The translations under genes were made by a program, and so were the position numbers. A DNA stretch of 41,709 nt from the NCBI GenBank assembly GCA_964493075.1, contig CAZBNU010000007.1:1-41709 (forward strand). The letters are read 5' to 3'. Position 1 is the first letter of the stretch. Each line of letters begins with the position of its first letter. Of the stretch, positions 31,139 through 38,746 are shown piece by piece. The notes under the pieces are model-generated. The model searched no databases. It saw only the letters and a list, made by a program, of their open reading frames with translations, and had not been told where the DNA came from. The DNA comes from SLFT01 sp964493075 (GTDB lineage: Bacteria; Hydrogenedentota; Hydrogenedentia; Hydrogenedentales; CAITNO01).

Positions 31139-31159
31139 AATCTCACGAATGAGATTCGT
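31139..31159. promoter_or_regulatory. Nested inverted repeat upstream of the small heat-shock gene
   Basis: AATCTCA-CGAA-TGAGATT (31139-31156) is a perfect 7-pair palindrome. It overlaps a second one, ACGAAT-GAG-ATTCGT (31145-31159). The site is about 65-85 bases before the Hsp20 ATG. It could be an operator or two alternative RNA folds. It does not match the CIRCE sequence. Confidence 0.4.
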
Positions 31160-31329
31160 TTGTAAAATAGCAAACTACATGCCAGGACAGTCCTTACAGT
31201 TTTCACACCATAAATAATTGTTTTTACTGATATTACGAAAGTTTAAGCAAGTAAAGCGCCTCATTAAATACCTTAAATGCGGTATGGAAAGTCGCTACAG
31301 TATCTATGTTCCTGACAACATGATGCAGG

Positions 31330-31358
31330 TTGAACAGGCCGGGCACATTGGGTAATAA
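31330..31358 (+). promoter_or_regulatory. Probable promoter of the gene at 31389
   Basis: TTGAAC (31330-31335), a 17-base spacer, and TAATAA (31353-31358). The leader would be about 24 bases and contains the GAGG ribosome site at 31378-31381. With the entry above it accounts for the 313-base gap between the divergent genes. Confidence 0.45.
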
Positions 31359-31388
31359 TCTGGTACGAAGCACAAGCGAGGTTACATC

Positions 31389-32135
31389 ATGAAAAATAAA
31401 TACCGCCTTATTATTTTCCTCTCCATCGTAGTGTTCTACTCTTCCTTCCATATCGCCTGGGCACACAACCCCATCGCGATTAACGGTGGCCCGACCGATG
31501 CGGCAACCGCCTACAATATCCCGGATGTTACGGTCAGCCATGTCGCCTATCATCACGCAAAGGACGGACAGGCCTTTTTATGGCTGACCTTTGAAGGCAA
31601 AGCAGGACAAGAAATTAACCTGCAGATGGGCGTCCCGAAACTGGAGCGCTATGCCGACATACGCCCGGCAACAACGCTTTTGGGTGCAGGTTTTCCACCG
31701 GTAACAACGCTGCCGTTCCCTGTCCCCGAAGGCATGGGCGCATTGGTGATTACAACCGAAGGCCAGGAACCGGAAGTATTCCATGAAGAATTTACCGGCA
31801 CAGTAGACTGGATGTTCAAACAGGAAAAGGTGATACTGCCGGAAGATGGAACCTACTTTATGGTCAGTTACATCCCGTCCGGCAAGGAAGGGAAATTCTG
31901 GGTTGCGCCGGGAACCCGCGAGGCTTTCGGCGTGTGGGACATGATACGCATGCCCGGCATCATCATCAAGGCGCGTCTGTTTCACGAGATATTCCCCTGG
32001 GGCGGCATCCTCGGCTGGGCGTATCTTGCGTTGCTTGTAATCCTGATTGTTCTGATATTGATCCTTGTCGGCCTGTATTTTCTTGTGAAACGGCTGCTTA
32101 CTAAACGCACAGGCAGCACTGAAGAAGCTGCATAA
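31389..32135 (+). CDS. Uncharacterised exported protein with a C-terminal membrane anchor
   Basis: A 248-residue protein. Residues 1-25 form a signal peptide (ending HIAWA), about 26-195 an extracytoplasmic beta-rich domain beginning HNPIAINGGPTDAATAYNIP, and about 205-232 a transmembrane helix with a short basic tail (KRLLTKRTG). The domain is not recognised. His residues near the mature N-terminus (HNP, SHVAYHHAKDG) could bind metal, but this is speculative. GAGG lies 7 bases before the ATG. It is followed 26 bases later by a nucleoside hydrolase gene on the same strand. Confidence 0.7.
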   Translation: MKNKYRLIIFLSIVVFYSSFHIAWAHNPIAINGGPTDAATAYNIPDVTVSHVAYHHAKDGQAFLWLTFEGKAGQEINLQMGVPKLERYADIRPATTLLGAGFPPVTTLPFPVPEGMGALVITTEGQEPEVFHEEFTGTVDWMFKQEKVILPEDGTYFMVSYIPSGKEGKFWVAPGTREAFGVWDMIRMPGIIIKARLFHEIFPWGGILGWAYLALLVILIVLILILVGLYFLVKRLLTKRTGSTEEAA

Positions 32136-32161
32136 ACCCAATCCCGAAAGAGGAGACGAAC

Positions 32162-33151
32162 ATGTCATTCCTGTTAATGTTGTCGCTACTTGTGGCTCCT
32201 GCCCCGATAGACATTATTTACGACACAGACATGCATTCAGACTGCGACGACGCGGGAGCACTGGCCGTGCTGCATGCTTTTGCTGATGAAGGACTGGTCA
32301 CTATCCTCGGCGTGGTGCATACTTCCCCTGCACCCTACGGGCCGCAGTGTGTGACCGCCATCAACGGCTATTACGACAGAGGCGATATTCCTGTCGGCGG
32401 CATGACCTGGAAGGATTATGCCACTGCACCGCACTACGAGAAGTATCGCAAGGGGGCGGCCTATATTGAAAATTCCAGCAGGGATTATCTACCAGTCATC
32501 GCTCGGGAATTCCCGCTTAAAAGTGAACGTATCATATTGGACAGCGTACTGCTTTACAGGAAACTCCTCTCCGGGGTGGACGATAATTCCGTGGTTATCT
32601 GTGCGGTGGGCCAGTTGACCGGTCTTGCGGGATTGCTGGAATCGGAAGGCGACGGTTTCTCTCCCTTGTCGGGTCTGGAACTGGTAAAACAGAAGGTGCG
32701 CCTGCTGGTGACCATGGCGCGGGGCGATTGGCCGGAAGGACGGGATACCTTTAACTGGATTTGCGACATTCCCAGCGCCGCGAAAGTGATCAACAACTGG
32801 CCCGTCGCAATGGCGGTCATGCCCCACGGGGAAACCATCCTTACCGGCGGTAAACTCGTAGCGGAATCACCCAAAGAAAATCCAGTGCGACGCATCTACG
32901 AGATTTACGTGAAAAAGGAAGACCATCTTCGTTCCAGTTGGGATCAGTGTGCGGTCTACTACGCCGTGAAAGGTCCCGATGCACTTTTCAAACCACGCAC
33001 GGGACGCATCCTGCAGATGGACCCCAAGACAGGCAAGCACAACTGGGTTCCGGACGACACATCGGAACAGGTCTATATTGAACAACAAGCCGATGACGAA
33101 ACGGTTGCCGCTGTCATTGAAGAACTGATGTGCCGCACGCCGAAACGGTGA
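32162..33151 (+). CDS. Nucleoside hydrolase-family protein, probably exported
   Basis: A 329-residue protein of the inosine-uridine nucleoside hydrolase family, which cleave the N-glycosidic bond of ribonucleosides. The Ca2+-binding aspartate cluster is at the mature N-terminus: DTDMHSDCDDAGALAVL (21-37), matching D-x-D-x-x-x-D-D. The first 14 residues are hydrophobic (MSFLLMLSLLVAPA), suggesting a short signal peptide. The central region diverges from standard IunH enzymes, and the C-terminus extends beyond the usual end, so the substrate may differ. A GAGGAGA site precedes the ATG. It ends 10 bases before a convergent small gene. Confidence 0.8.
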   Translation: MSFLLMLSLLVAPAPIDIIYDTDMHSDCDDAGALAVLHAFADEGLVTILGVVHTSPAPYGPQCVTAINGYYDRGDIPVGGMTWKDYATAPHYEKYRKGAAYIENSSRDYLPVIAREFPLKSERIILDSVLLYRKLLSGVDDNSVVICAVGQLTGLAGLLESEGDGFSPLSGLELVKQKVRLLVTMARGDWPEGRDTFNWICDIPSAAKVINNWPVAMAVMPHGETILTGGKLVAESPKENPVRRIYEIYVKKEDHLRSSWDQCAVYYAVKGPDALFKPRTGRILQMDPKTGKHNWVPDDTSEQVYIEQQADDETVAAVIEELMCRTPKR

Positions 33152-33160
33152 CAAGCATTC

Positions 33161-33529
33161 CTATTCCTCTGACCGCTGTCCGGAAAAGCGGTCCCGATCG
33201 TCACGAAACAGCAGGTTGAATGTGGTCAGGCTGCCGTAAGCACGGGTAATCAAGCCCTGATATTCGGCTTTTTCCTCATTGGACAAATTGTCGTTGTTGT
33301 TGATCTTTTGTTCCAGTACCCGAAGTTTCTCCCGTACCGACGTAATCTTTTTGAATACCACGTCTATTGAAATTTCTTTGGACTGAAGCGTGGAATCGAA
33401 AGGGGTCAGTACCATTTTGCCGCCTTTCCACTTCTGGGCAATATGGTAATTCCCCATATCAAATTCCTCTTCCAGCACTTCACGTAGCGCCGCCTTCATT
33501 TCCTGCCAGGACTGTTGTGATAGTTCCAT
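33161..33529 (-). CDS. Uncharacterised small cytoplasmic protein
   Basis: A 122-residue hydrophilic protein, not assigned to a named family. Residues 1-25 are a helix; 33-60 contain WKGGKMVLTPFDSTLQSKEI, then a coiled-coil-like stretch (VFKKITSVREKLRVLEQKIN, followed by LSNEEKAEYQGLI). The WKGG-x-MVL-x-P segment looks conserved and could form a small beta unit. There is no signal or membrane segment. AGGAG precedes the ATG at 33529. It is transcribed alone, convergent with the nucleoside hydrolase gene. Confidence 0.7.
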   Translation of the reverse strand: MELSQQSWQEMKAALREVLEEEFDMGNYHIAQKWKGGKMVLTPFDSTLQSKEISIDVVFKKITSVREKLRVLEQKINNNDNLSNEEKAEYQGLITRAYGSLTTFNLLFRDDRDRFSGQRSEE

Positions 33530-33590
33530 GTTGTTGACTCCTGTTATTTGCCCACTTTCAGTTCGTCCATTTTATCAACACAAACCCACC

Positions 33591-33646
33591 AAAGTGAACA
33601 AAGTAACCAAGGAAACATGGGGCTTATGGGATTTATGGGATTTGTC
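33591..33646. repeat. Two adjacent period-9 tandem arrays
   Basis: 33591-33616 reads AAAGTGAAC, AAAGTAACC, AAGGAAAC; 33620-33646 reads GGCTTATGG, GATTTATGG, GATTTGTCA. Both have a 9-base period with different units. They are intergenic, between the divergent genes at 33529 and 33805. Confidence 0.65.
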
Positions 33647-33662
33647 AGGCTTAAGATTGAGA

Positions 33663-33691
33663 TTGTTTTTTTATTGCATTTGTGTTATTAT
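33663..33691 (+). promoter_or_regulatory. Probable promoter of the pseudopilin gene
   Basis: TTGTTT (33663-33668), a 17-base spacer, and TATTAT (33686-33691) preceded by TGT, an extended -10. Transcription would start near 33698, leaving a leader of about 107 bases before the ATG at 33805. Confidence 0.5.
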
Positions 33692-33804
33692 CACATTCGA
33701 TAGGTTGTACATAAATTTGAAGTAGCATGGTATCCGTCCAGCACTTCATAAAACGCAAAGATGGTTCTGTTGGACGGTTACGCAACATGAAGGAGTGTAA
33801 CGCT

Positions 33805-34788
33805 ATGTTTGCGAGGAAGCAGCCGGGTTTTACTTTGATCGAACTGCTTGTTGTGATTGCCATCATTGGGATTCTGGCGGCAATTTTATTGCCAGCGTTG
33901 GCGCGTGCGCGGGAAGCAGCGAGACGGTCGAGTTGCAGCAACAATTTGAAGCAGTTTGGCCTTGCGTTGAAGATGTATGCCAATGAATCGTCGGGCGAAA
34001 AGTTCCCGCCGGTAACACACCAACCGCCCAATAATGCCGGTTTCTTGCTAACGCCTCTGGCCTATGGCATGTATCCGGAATACATTACCGATCCTGCGAT
34101 TTACGTTTGTCCTTCGAGCGCAACTCATACAGTTGACCAGATGTATAACGATGACGGTACGTGCGTGTTATCCCAGTTAAAGCCAGATGGCTATCAATCG
34201 TGGTGGCACGCGATGTTTTCCTATTTTTACCTGGGATGGGTGTTGGATAAGTGCGACGAGGATGATGCAAAAACGGAAGCAGGCCCGATCGTTGCGTCCC
34301 TCAATAGCATAGCAAACTGGGATATCGATCCTGCCAAGTACGCGGATGAGTATATCCCGTTTCAGTTCCTGCATGCGCTGATGGCGCTCATGGTGGAATC
34401 CAATACAAATTTCCTTGAGTGGTCGCAGACAGGCCCTATAACCCTTGAAGATGTGTTTAACGTTTTGGACGGTGATGTCACCGTAGCAGAGGGTTCAGGC
34501 AATGGCGGCCCAACCGCTACCAAAATCTACCGCTTACGGGAAGGGGTGGAACGATTCATGATCACGGACATTAACAATCCCGGCGCTTCTGCACAGGCGC
34601 AAACCAATATATGGGTCATGTTCGATATTCTTTCGGTGAACCCAAGCGATTTTAACCACGTGCCGGGAGGCGCCAACGTGCTGTATATGGACGGCCATGT
34701 GGAATTCGTGCGGTATCCCGACCAAAAAGCGCCGGTGTCACGGACAGCGGCCACGGCAATGGGCGTTGCACAGATAGCAGGCGGCTGA
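33805..34788 (+). CDS. DUF1559 pseudopilin-like protein (type II secretion/type IV pilin signal)
   Basis: A 327-residue protein. The N-terminus has the prepilin cleavage/methylation motif GFTLIELLVVIAIIGILAAI, cleaved after Gly8 with Glu13 at position +5, then a conserved helix (ARAREAARRSSCSNNLKQFG). The C-terminus has the DUF1559 signature NVLYMDGHVEF (291-301), the H-x9-DG type found in many copies in Planctomycetota and relatives. The ATG at 33805 is chosen because AAGGAG (33790-33795) is correctly spaced; earlier in-frame ATGs add a non-pilin leader. No secretion or pilus genes are adjacent, so it is a solitary paralogue. Confidence 0.9.
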   Translation: MFARKQPGFTLIELLVVIAIIGILAAILLPALARAREAARRSSCSNNLKQFGLALKMYANESSGEKFPPVTHQPPNNAGFLLTPLAYGMYPEYITDPAIYVCPSSATHTVDQMYNDDGTCVLSQLKPDGYQSWWHAMFSYFYLGWVLDKCDEDDAKTEAGPIVASLNSIANWDIDPAKYADEYIPFQFLHALMALMVESNTNFLEWSQTGPITLEDVFNVLDGDVTVAEGSGNGGPTATKIYRLREGVERFMITDINNPGASAQAQTNIWVMFDILSVNPSDFNHVPGGANVLYMDGHVEFVRYPDQKAPVSRTAATAMGVAQIAGG

Positions 34789-34814
34789 TATGGGACTACG
34801 CTAACAGATTTGGT

Positions 34815-35861
34815 TTAGGCAGTAATTTTCATGCCTTCGTCCAGAACAATTAGATAATTTTTCACGGGCATGTAGTCCGTGAGGGAATTGCCGGTGCCGA
34901 GTGCCCAGAACCCATCAGCAAAGCAGACCTCGGCAATTTTGCGCACATAGCGCCGCAGTTCCTTTTCCTCGGAACGACAGATGAAATCTACATCAAGACC
35001 GCCCAATGGGGTAACGCGGTTTCCGTACTCTTTCTTGAACTCCGTCACCGGCTGGATCACATCTTCAAAGGAATGCTTGGCATCAATGTTGCATCCAGTG
35101 ATGATGTCGTCATATACGCTTGCCAGATTGCCGCAGGAATGCAGGATGAAAGGCTTGCCGGCGTCGTGGGCAATGGCGGCCATCTTTTTGTAGATGGGGA
35201 AGACATATTCGCGCAGATGTTCGGGGGACAAAAAGGTGGAGGTCTTGAAACCAAGATCATCCCCCTGACGGCACGCGCCTACGGCCTCCAGGGATGCAAT
35301 CTGTTGCAATGCTGTGGTATGAATTTCGCCGATTTTTTGAAACACCGCCTGCACAAGTTCGGGTTGCAAATAAATCGCAGTGGACAATCCTTCCACACCC
35401 AAGAGTGTGGAGGCCCATTCATAGGGACCGGCACAGACACCCGCCACCAGTTTTGCGCCTTCAGGTAGGCACAATGCCGCCCGCTCGTAATGAGACAACT
35501 CCACGGCTGTTGCCGGGTTGGGCCAGGGATATTGCTCTAAGTCCTCCATGTTACGAATGGCGACGTAGGCTTCACTTCCCTGTGACACCTGCGTTGTTCT
35601 GTTCTCGTGGGCTTCCACGGGAAGATTCGGGGGAATCTCCATGGGCACGCAGTCAAAGCCCATATTGATCCAGAAATCCACATAAACCTGCCACGCCTCT
35701 GCGGTGTTCCAGTCGAGGGCGCTTATATCAACGCCGGTACGTTCGGCTATAAAGCCCGGACTGGCGATATGCTCATAGAAAGGCAAATGTGTAGGCGGCT
35801 CATCCCGCTGGAGTACATGTAGGAACTGTTCAAAATCGGGTTTAGGGACTGTGTCGGGCAT
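34815..35861 (-). CDS. Uroporphyrinogen decarboxylase-family (URO-D/MtaA-like) protein
   Basis: A 348-residue TIM-barrel protein of the URO-D superfamily. HSCGN at 241-245 (within KPFILHSCGNLASVYDD) followed by KHSFEDVIQPV is typical of the methyltransferase-like branch, in which the His and Cys bind zinc, not of true HemE. The HemE N-terminal motif (PVWFMRQAGR) is absent. Such proteins move methyl groups to or from corrinoids or act on small methylated compounds; no corrinoid-protein gene is adjacent, so the substrate is unknown. GGAG lies about 12 bases before the ATG. It lies 86 bases downstream of the membrane-protein gene at 35948 on the same strand. Confidence 0.83.
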   Translation of the reverse strand: MPDTVPKPDFEQFLHVLQRDEPPTHLPFYEHIASPGFIAERTGVDISALDWNTAEAWQVYVDFWINMGFDCVPMEIPPNLPVEAHENRTTQVSQGSEAYVAIRNMEDLEQYPWPNPATAVELSHYERAALCLPEGAKLVAGVCAGPYEWASTLLGVEGLSTAIYLQPELVQAVFQKIGEIHTTALQQIASLEAVGACRQGDDLGFKTSTFLSPEHLREYVFPIYKKMAAIAHDAGKPFILHSCGNLASVYDDIITGCNIDAKHSFEDVIQPVTEFKKEYGNRVTPLGGLDVDFICRSEEKELRRYVRKIAEVCFADGFWALGTGNSLTDYMPVKNYLIVLDEGMKITA

Positions 35862-35888
35862 GGGTATATTTCTCCAGGATTAGTTTAC

Positions 35889-35917
35889 GAACCGCAAAGA
35901 ACACAAGAAACACAAAG
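35889..35917. repeat. Degenerate period-9 tandem repeat
   Basis: CGCAAAGAA, CACAAGAAA, CACAAAGAT in tandem, purine-rich on the plus strand. It is intergenic, between the leftward membrane-protein gene and the URO-D-family gene. Confidence 0.6.
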
Positions 35918-35947
35918 ATTATTTGAGGCAGACACAGGCCCGTATGG

Positions 35948-36712
35948 TTATTGCTCTGGCAACTCATCGCTGTCGCTGCTTTGCTGGGTTGCCGCTGGAG
36001 CTGACGTTGCATCCTTTTCCTCCACAGCTTCGCTTTGGGTCTTCGATGTGATTTTTTTTCGCACCCAAGAAAAAATGAATCCGGCCAACGCCAAGGCAAT
36101 AAGAATCAGCAAAAAAACGTATGCGGCCGTTTCGTTCCACTCTGTAAGGCGGTCATAAAACATAATCCATGCGCCAATGGCGGCGAGATTTCCAAGTGTT
36201 ACAGAAGACAAGGAAAGCCATGTCGGTAATCCGATTAGATAGCCAACTACTGATCCCACCACACAGCCTGTGCTCCAGAATGGGAAGATTACGAATGCGA
36301 TGAGACCGGCGGCGCCATAGGGAGCCATGCGCGCCTTGTGACTGAGTGCTGCTTTGTGTATATTACTAAGATAGTTTCCAATGACAGGGACGCGGGTTAA
36401 ATGTTGGTAGCCCCGAACAAAAACGGGATATACATAGAGCATCAAGATAAAGTCCACCATGGCTACCTGAAAAAACATGAACATTGGGGACAGGCCCTGC
36501 TTGAATCCAAACCCCACACCAAAAGCACGTCCCCCAAAAATTTGAAACACTGCGGCAAGAAACGTTTTGTCATAGGGATCACGCAGATAATAGAAAAACA
36601 ACGCCCATGTTCCGAGAAGAACAATCAGCAGGGTATGGCCCATGTTGAAAAGAAAACGAAGAGTATGCGCTGAGGGTTCTCCGGGAACATTTACTATAGC
36701 AGGTTGCTTCAT
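35948..36712 (-). CDS. Small multidrug export (COG2426) family membrane protein
   Basis: A 254-residue integral membrane protein. GFGFKQGLSPMFMFFQVAMV, then DFILMLYVYPVFVRG, and later FPFWSTGCVVGSVVGYLIGL are hallmarks of the small multi-drug export family (COG2426), whose transport role is poorly proven. About six transmembrane segments are visible, and the last 35 residues are a charged Ser/Glu/Ala-rich cytoplasmic tail. The ATG at 36712 is preferred over a GTG 16 codons upstream; the ribosome site is weak in both cases. It is divergent from uvrC. Confidence 0.8.
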   Translation of the reverse strand: MKQPAIVNVPGEPSAHTLRFLFNMGHTLLIVLLGTWALFFYYLRDPYDKTFLAAVFQIFGGRAFGVGFGFKQGLSPMFMFFQVAMVDFILMLYVYPVFVRGYQHLTRVPVIGNYLSNIHKAALSHKARMAPYGAAGLIAFVIFPFWSTGCVVGSVVGYLIGLPTWLSLSSVTLGNLAAIGAWIMFYDRLTEWNETAAYVFLLILIALALAGFIFSWVRKKITSKTQSEAVEEKDATSAPAATQQSSDSDELPEQ

Positions 36713-36803
36713 CTGGTTCGGTCCTGTTCGATTGCTGTACAATTGAGTTGTTGCAAACACTGCATGGGACAGTGAGTGATTATCTTAATTATTACCGCGA
36801 AGT

Positions 36804-38705
36804 ATGTGTTTGATGTTAGAGCCTGAAAAAATGAAATGCCCAGAAAACGATTCCACCAATACAACGCGCATTGTTGTGGAATCTACTGACGTTGCAGTTA
36901 ACATTAATAACGCGCCGACTGTTCCCGGCTGCTACATCATGCGTGATACCTCCGACAAAATTCTATATGTCGGCAAGGCCAGAAACCTTCGGACACGTCT
37001 GCGCAATTATATCAATGAAACGGACAGCAGGTACAGCGTGAAGTTTCTTATGCGGCGCGTGGCAAGCATTGAGTTCCTGGTGGTGGAGTCCGAAAAGGAA
37101 GCGCTGCTCCTGGAAAACAGCCTGATTAAGGCCCATAAACCCCGGTATAACGTGCGACTTCGGGACGATAAAACCTATATCAGCATACGCCTGGACCCAA
37201 GAGAACACTTCCCGCGCTTGACAGTGGTACGACGTCATAAAAATGATGGCGCACGCTATTTCGGCCCGTACCATGACACACGGGCGGCACGCAAAACACT
37301 GAAACAGTTGCAGCGTCTTGCCCCCATGCGTATTTGCTCCGACCATGTCTTGCATAATCGCACCCGCCCCTGCATCTACTACCAGATCAAGCAATGCCTT
37401 GCCCCCTGTGTTGGCCTGGTGACCCCGGAGGCGTATACTGATCTGGTGCGGCAGGCGCTGTTGATTCTGGATGGCCGCAGCACGGATCTGGAAAAGGAAC
37501 TGCGCCAGCGTATCCATGAACTTTCGGACGCGTTGAAGTTTGAAGAAGCCGCCGCGCTCCGCGACCGGTTGCACGATTTGAATGCCACTATCCAGCCACA
37601 ACGCGCTATTATAAATCATGGTTCGATGGATAAAGACGTGTTCGGCATTCATCACGAAGGACGGTTCATCGAGATACAGGTTCTTTATTACCGCAACAAC
37701 GCCATGATTGGCGGCAAATCCTTCTCCTTCGACTATGTTGAAATGCCATTGGAAGAACTCTTGAGTTCGTTCCTTCTGCAATACTACAACAATGCGCCGG
37801 GCGTTCCTTCTGAAATTCTTGTGCCGATCGACTTTGAAGATCAGCAGGTACTGGCCACATTGCTGGGCGAAAAGAAACAGGGGAAAGTAACTGTGCGCCG
37901 TCCACAACGTGGAACATTATTGACACTGGTCGAACTCGCCAACAACAATGCGCTTCGTTCTTTTACCGAGAGACGGGGTAAGGAAAAGGCGCTGCAGGAT
38001 TCCCTGGAGAAAATAAGGGACACGCTGCATCTCGCTGTCACACCGGAAAGGATTGAATGCTTTGACATCTCCACAATACAGGGGAACAAAACGGTGGGCG
38101 CTATGACAGTGTTCGAGGGTGGGCTTCCAGCAAAACAACGTTACAGACGCTACGAAATACGTGATACGGAAGGTCAGGACGATTTTGAAGCGATGCGCGA
38201 GATGCTCAGACGCCGCTATACCCGCGCGCTGGCGGAAAACGATCTTCCTGATCTGGTGCTGATTGACGGCGGCAAGGGACACCTTAATGTTGCGGTGACC
38301 GTACTGCGCGAATTGGGGCTGAACACCCTGCCTTGTGCCGGGATTGCCAAAGCGCGGGCTGGCAAGAACGGCGCAGCCGCGGCGGAACGTTTCTTTATAC
38401 CCGGACGCATGAACCCCATTGTGCCGCACCAACACAGCCCGGCGGTACTGCTGCTGGCACGTATCCGGGACGAGACCCACCGCTTTGCTATTACATACCA
38501 CCGGCTTAAACGCAAAAAAGCAACGCTGACCACAACCCTGCTGACGCTGCCCGGCATAGGGCCCGCCCGCGCTCGTGCGTTGCTGTCCCACTTCGGTTCC
38601 TTGTCCCGGATTCGGAAAGCCAGCGTAGAACAACTTGCCGCTGTCCCCGGTATTAGTGGTAAACTTGCAGTGGGTATTGTGACCGCACTAGGTGCGGAGA
38701 AGTGA
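36804..38705 (+). CDS. uvrC: Excinuclease ABC subunit C
   Basis: A 633-residue nuclease that makes both incisions in UvrABC nucleotide excision repair. Domains in order: GIY-YIG nuclease at about 38-120 (GCYIMRD, then LYVGKARNLRTRLRNYI), a Cys-rich segment (CIYYQIKQCLAPC), a UVR motif that contacts UvrB (ELSDALKFEEAAALRDRLHD), the RNase H-like C-terminal nuclease (ECFDISTIQGNKTVGAMTVF; DLVLIDGGKGHLNVA), and helix-hairpin-helix pairs at the end (LPGIGPARARALLSHFG; VPGISGKLAVGIV). Length is normal. Several ATGs (36804, 36813, 36831) could start it and none has a clear ribosome site. Confidence 0.96.
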   Translation: MCLMLEPEKMKCPENDSTNTTRIVVESTDVAVNINNAPTVPGCYIMRDTSDKILYVGKARNLRTRLRNYINETDSRYSVKFLMRRVASIEFLVVESEKEALLLENSLIKAHKPRYNVRLRDDKTYISIRLDPREHFPRLTVVRRHKNDGARYFGPYHDTRAARKTLKQLQRLAPMRICSDHVLHNRTRPCIYYQIKQCLAPCVGLVTPEAYTDLVRQALLILDGRSTDLEKELRQRIHELSDALKFEEAAALRDRLHDLNATIQPQRAIINHGSMDKDVFGIHHEGRFIEIQVLYYRNNAMIGGKSFSFDYVEMPLEELLSSFLLQYYNNAPGVPSEILVPIDFEDQQVLATLLGEKKQGKVTVRRPQRGTLLTLVELANNNALRSFTERRGKEKALQDSLEKIRDTLHLAVTPERIECFDISTIQGNKTVGAMTVFEGGLPAKQRYRRYEIRDTEGQDDFEAMREMLRRRYTRALAENDLPDLVLIDGGKGHLNVAVTVLRELGLNTLPCAGIAKARAGKNGAAAAERFFIPGRMNPIVPHQHSPAVLLLARIRDETHRFAITYHRLKRKKATLTTTLLTLPGIGPARARALLSHFGSLSRIRKASVEQLAAVPGISGKLAVGIVTALGAEK

Positions 38706-38746
38706 CTGTTTTGCAGCAAATGTAACCCGTCGAAAGGTATGAGAAT

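Noticed and set aside
31139..31159. CIRCE operator for HrcA
   Set aside because: The palindrome does not match the conserved TTAGCACTC-N9-GAGTGCTAA sequence.
34815..35861. True uroporphyrinogen decarboxylase (hemE) to go with hemN
   Set aside because: It lacks the HemE N-terminal substrate motif and has the HSCGN zinc motif of the methyltransferase-like branch.
36963..37907. Leftward open frame antisense to uvrC
   Set aside because: All UvrC domains are present on the plus strand.
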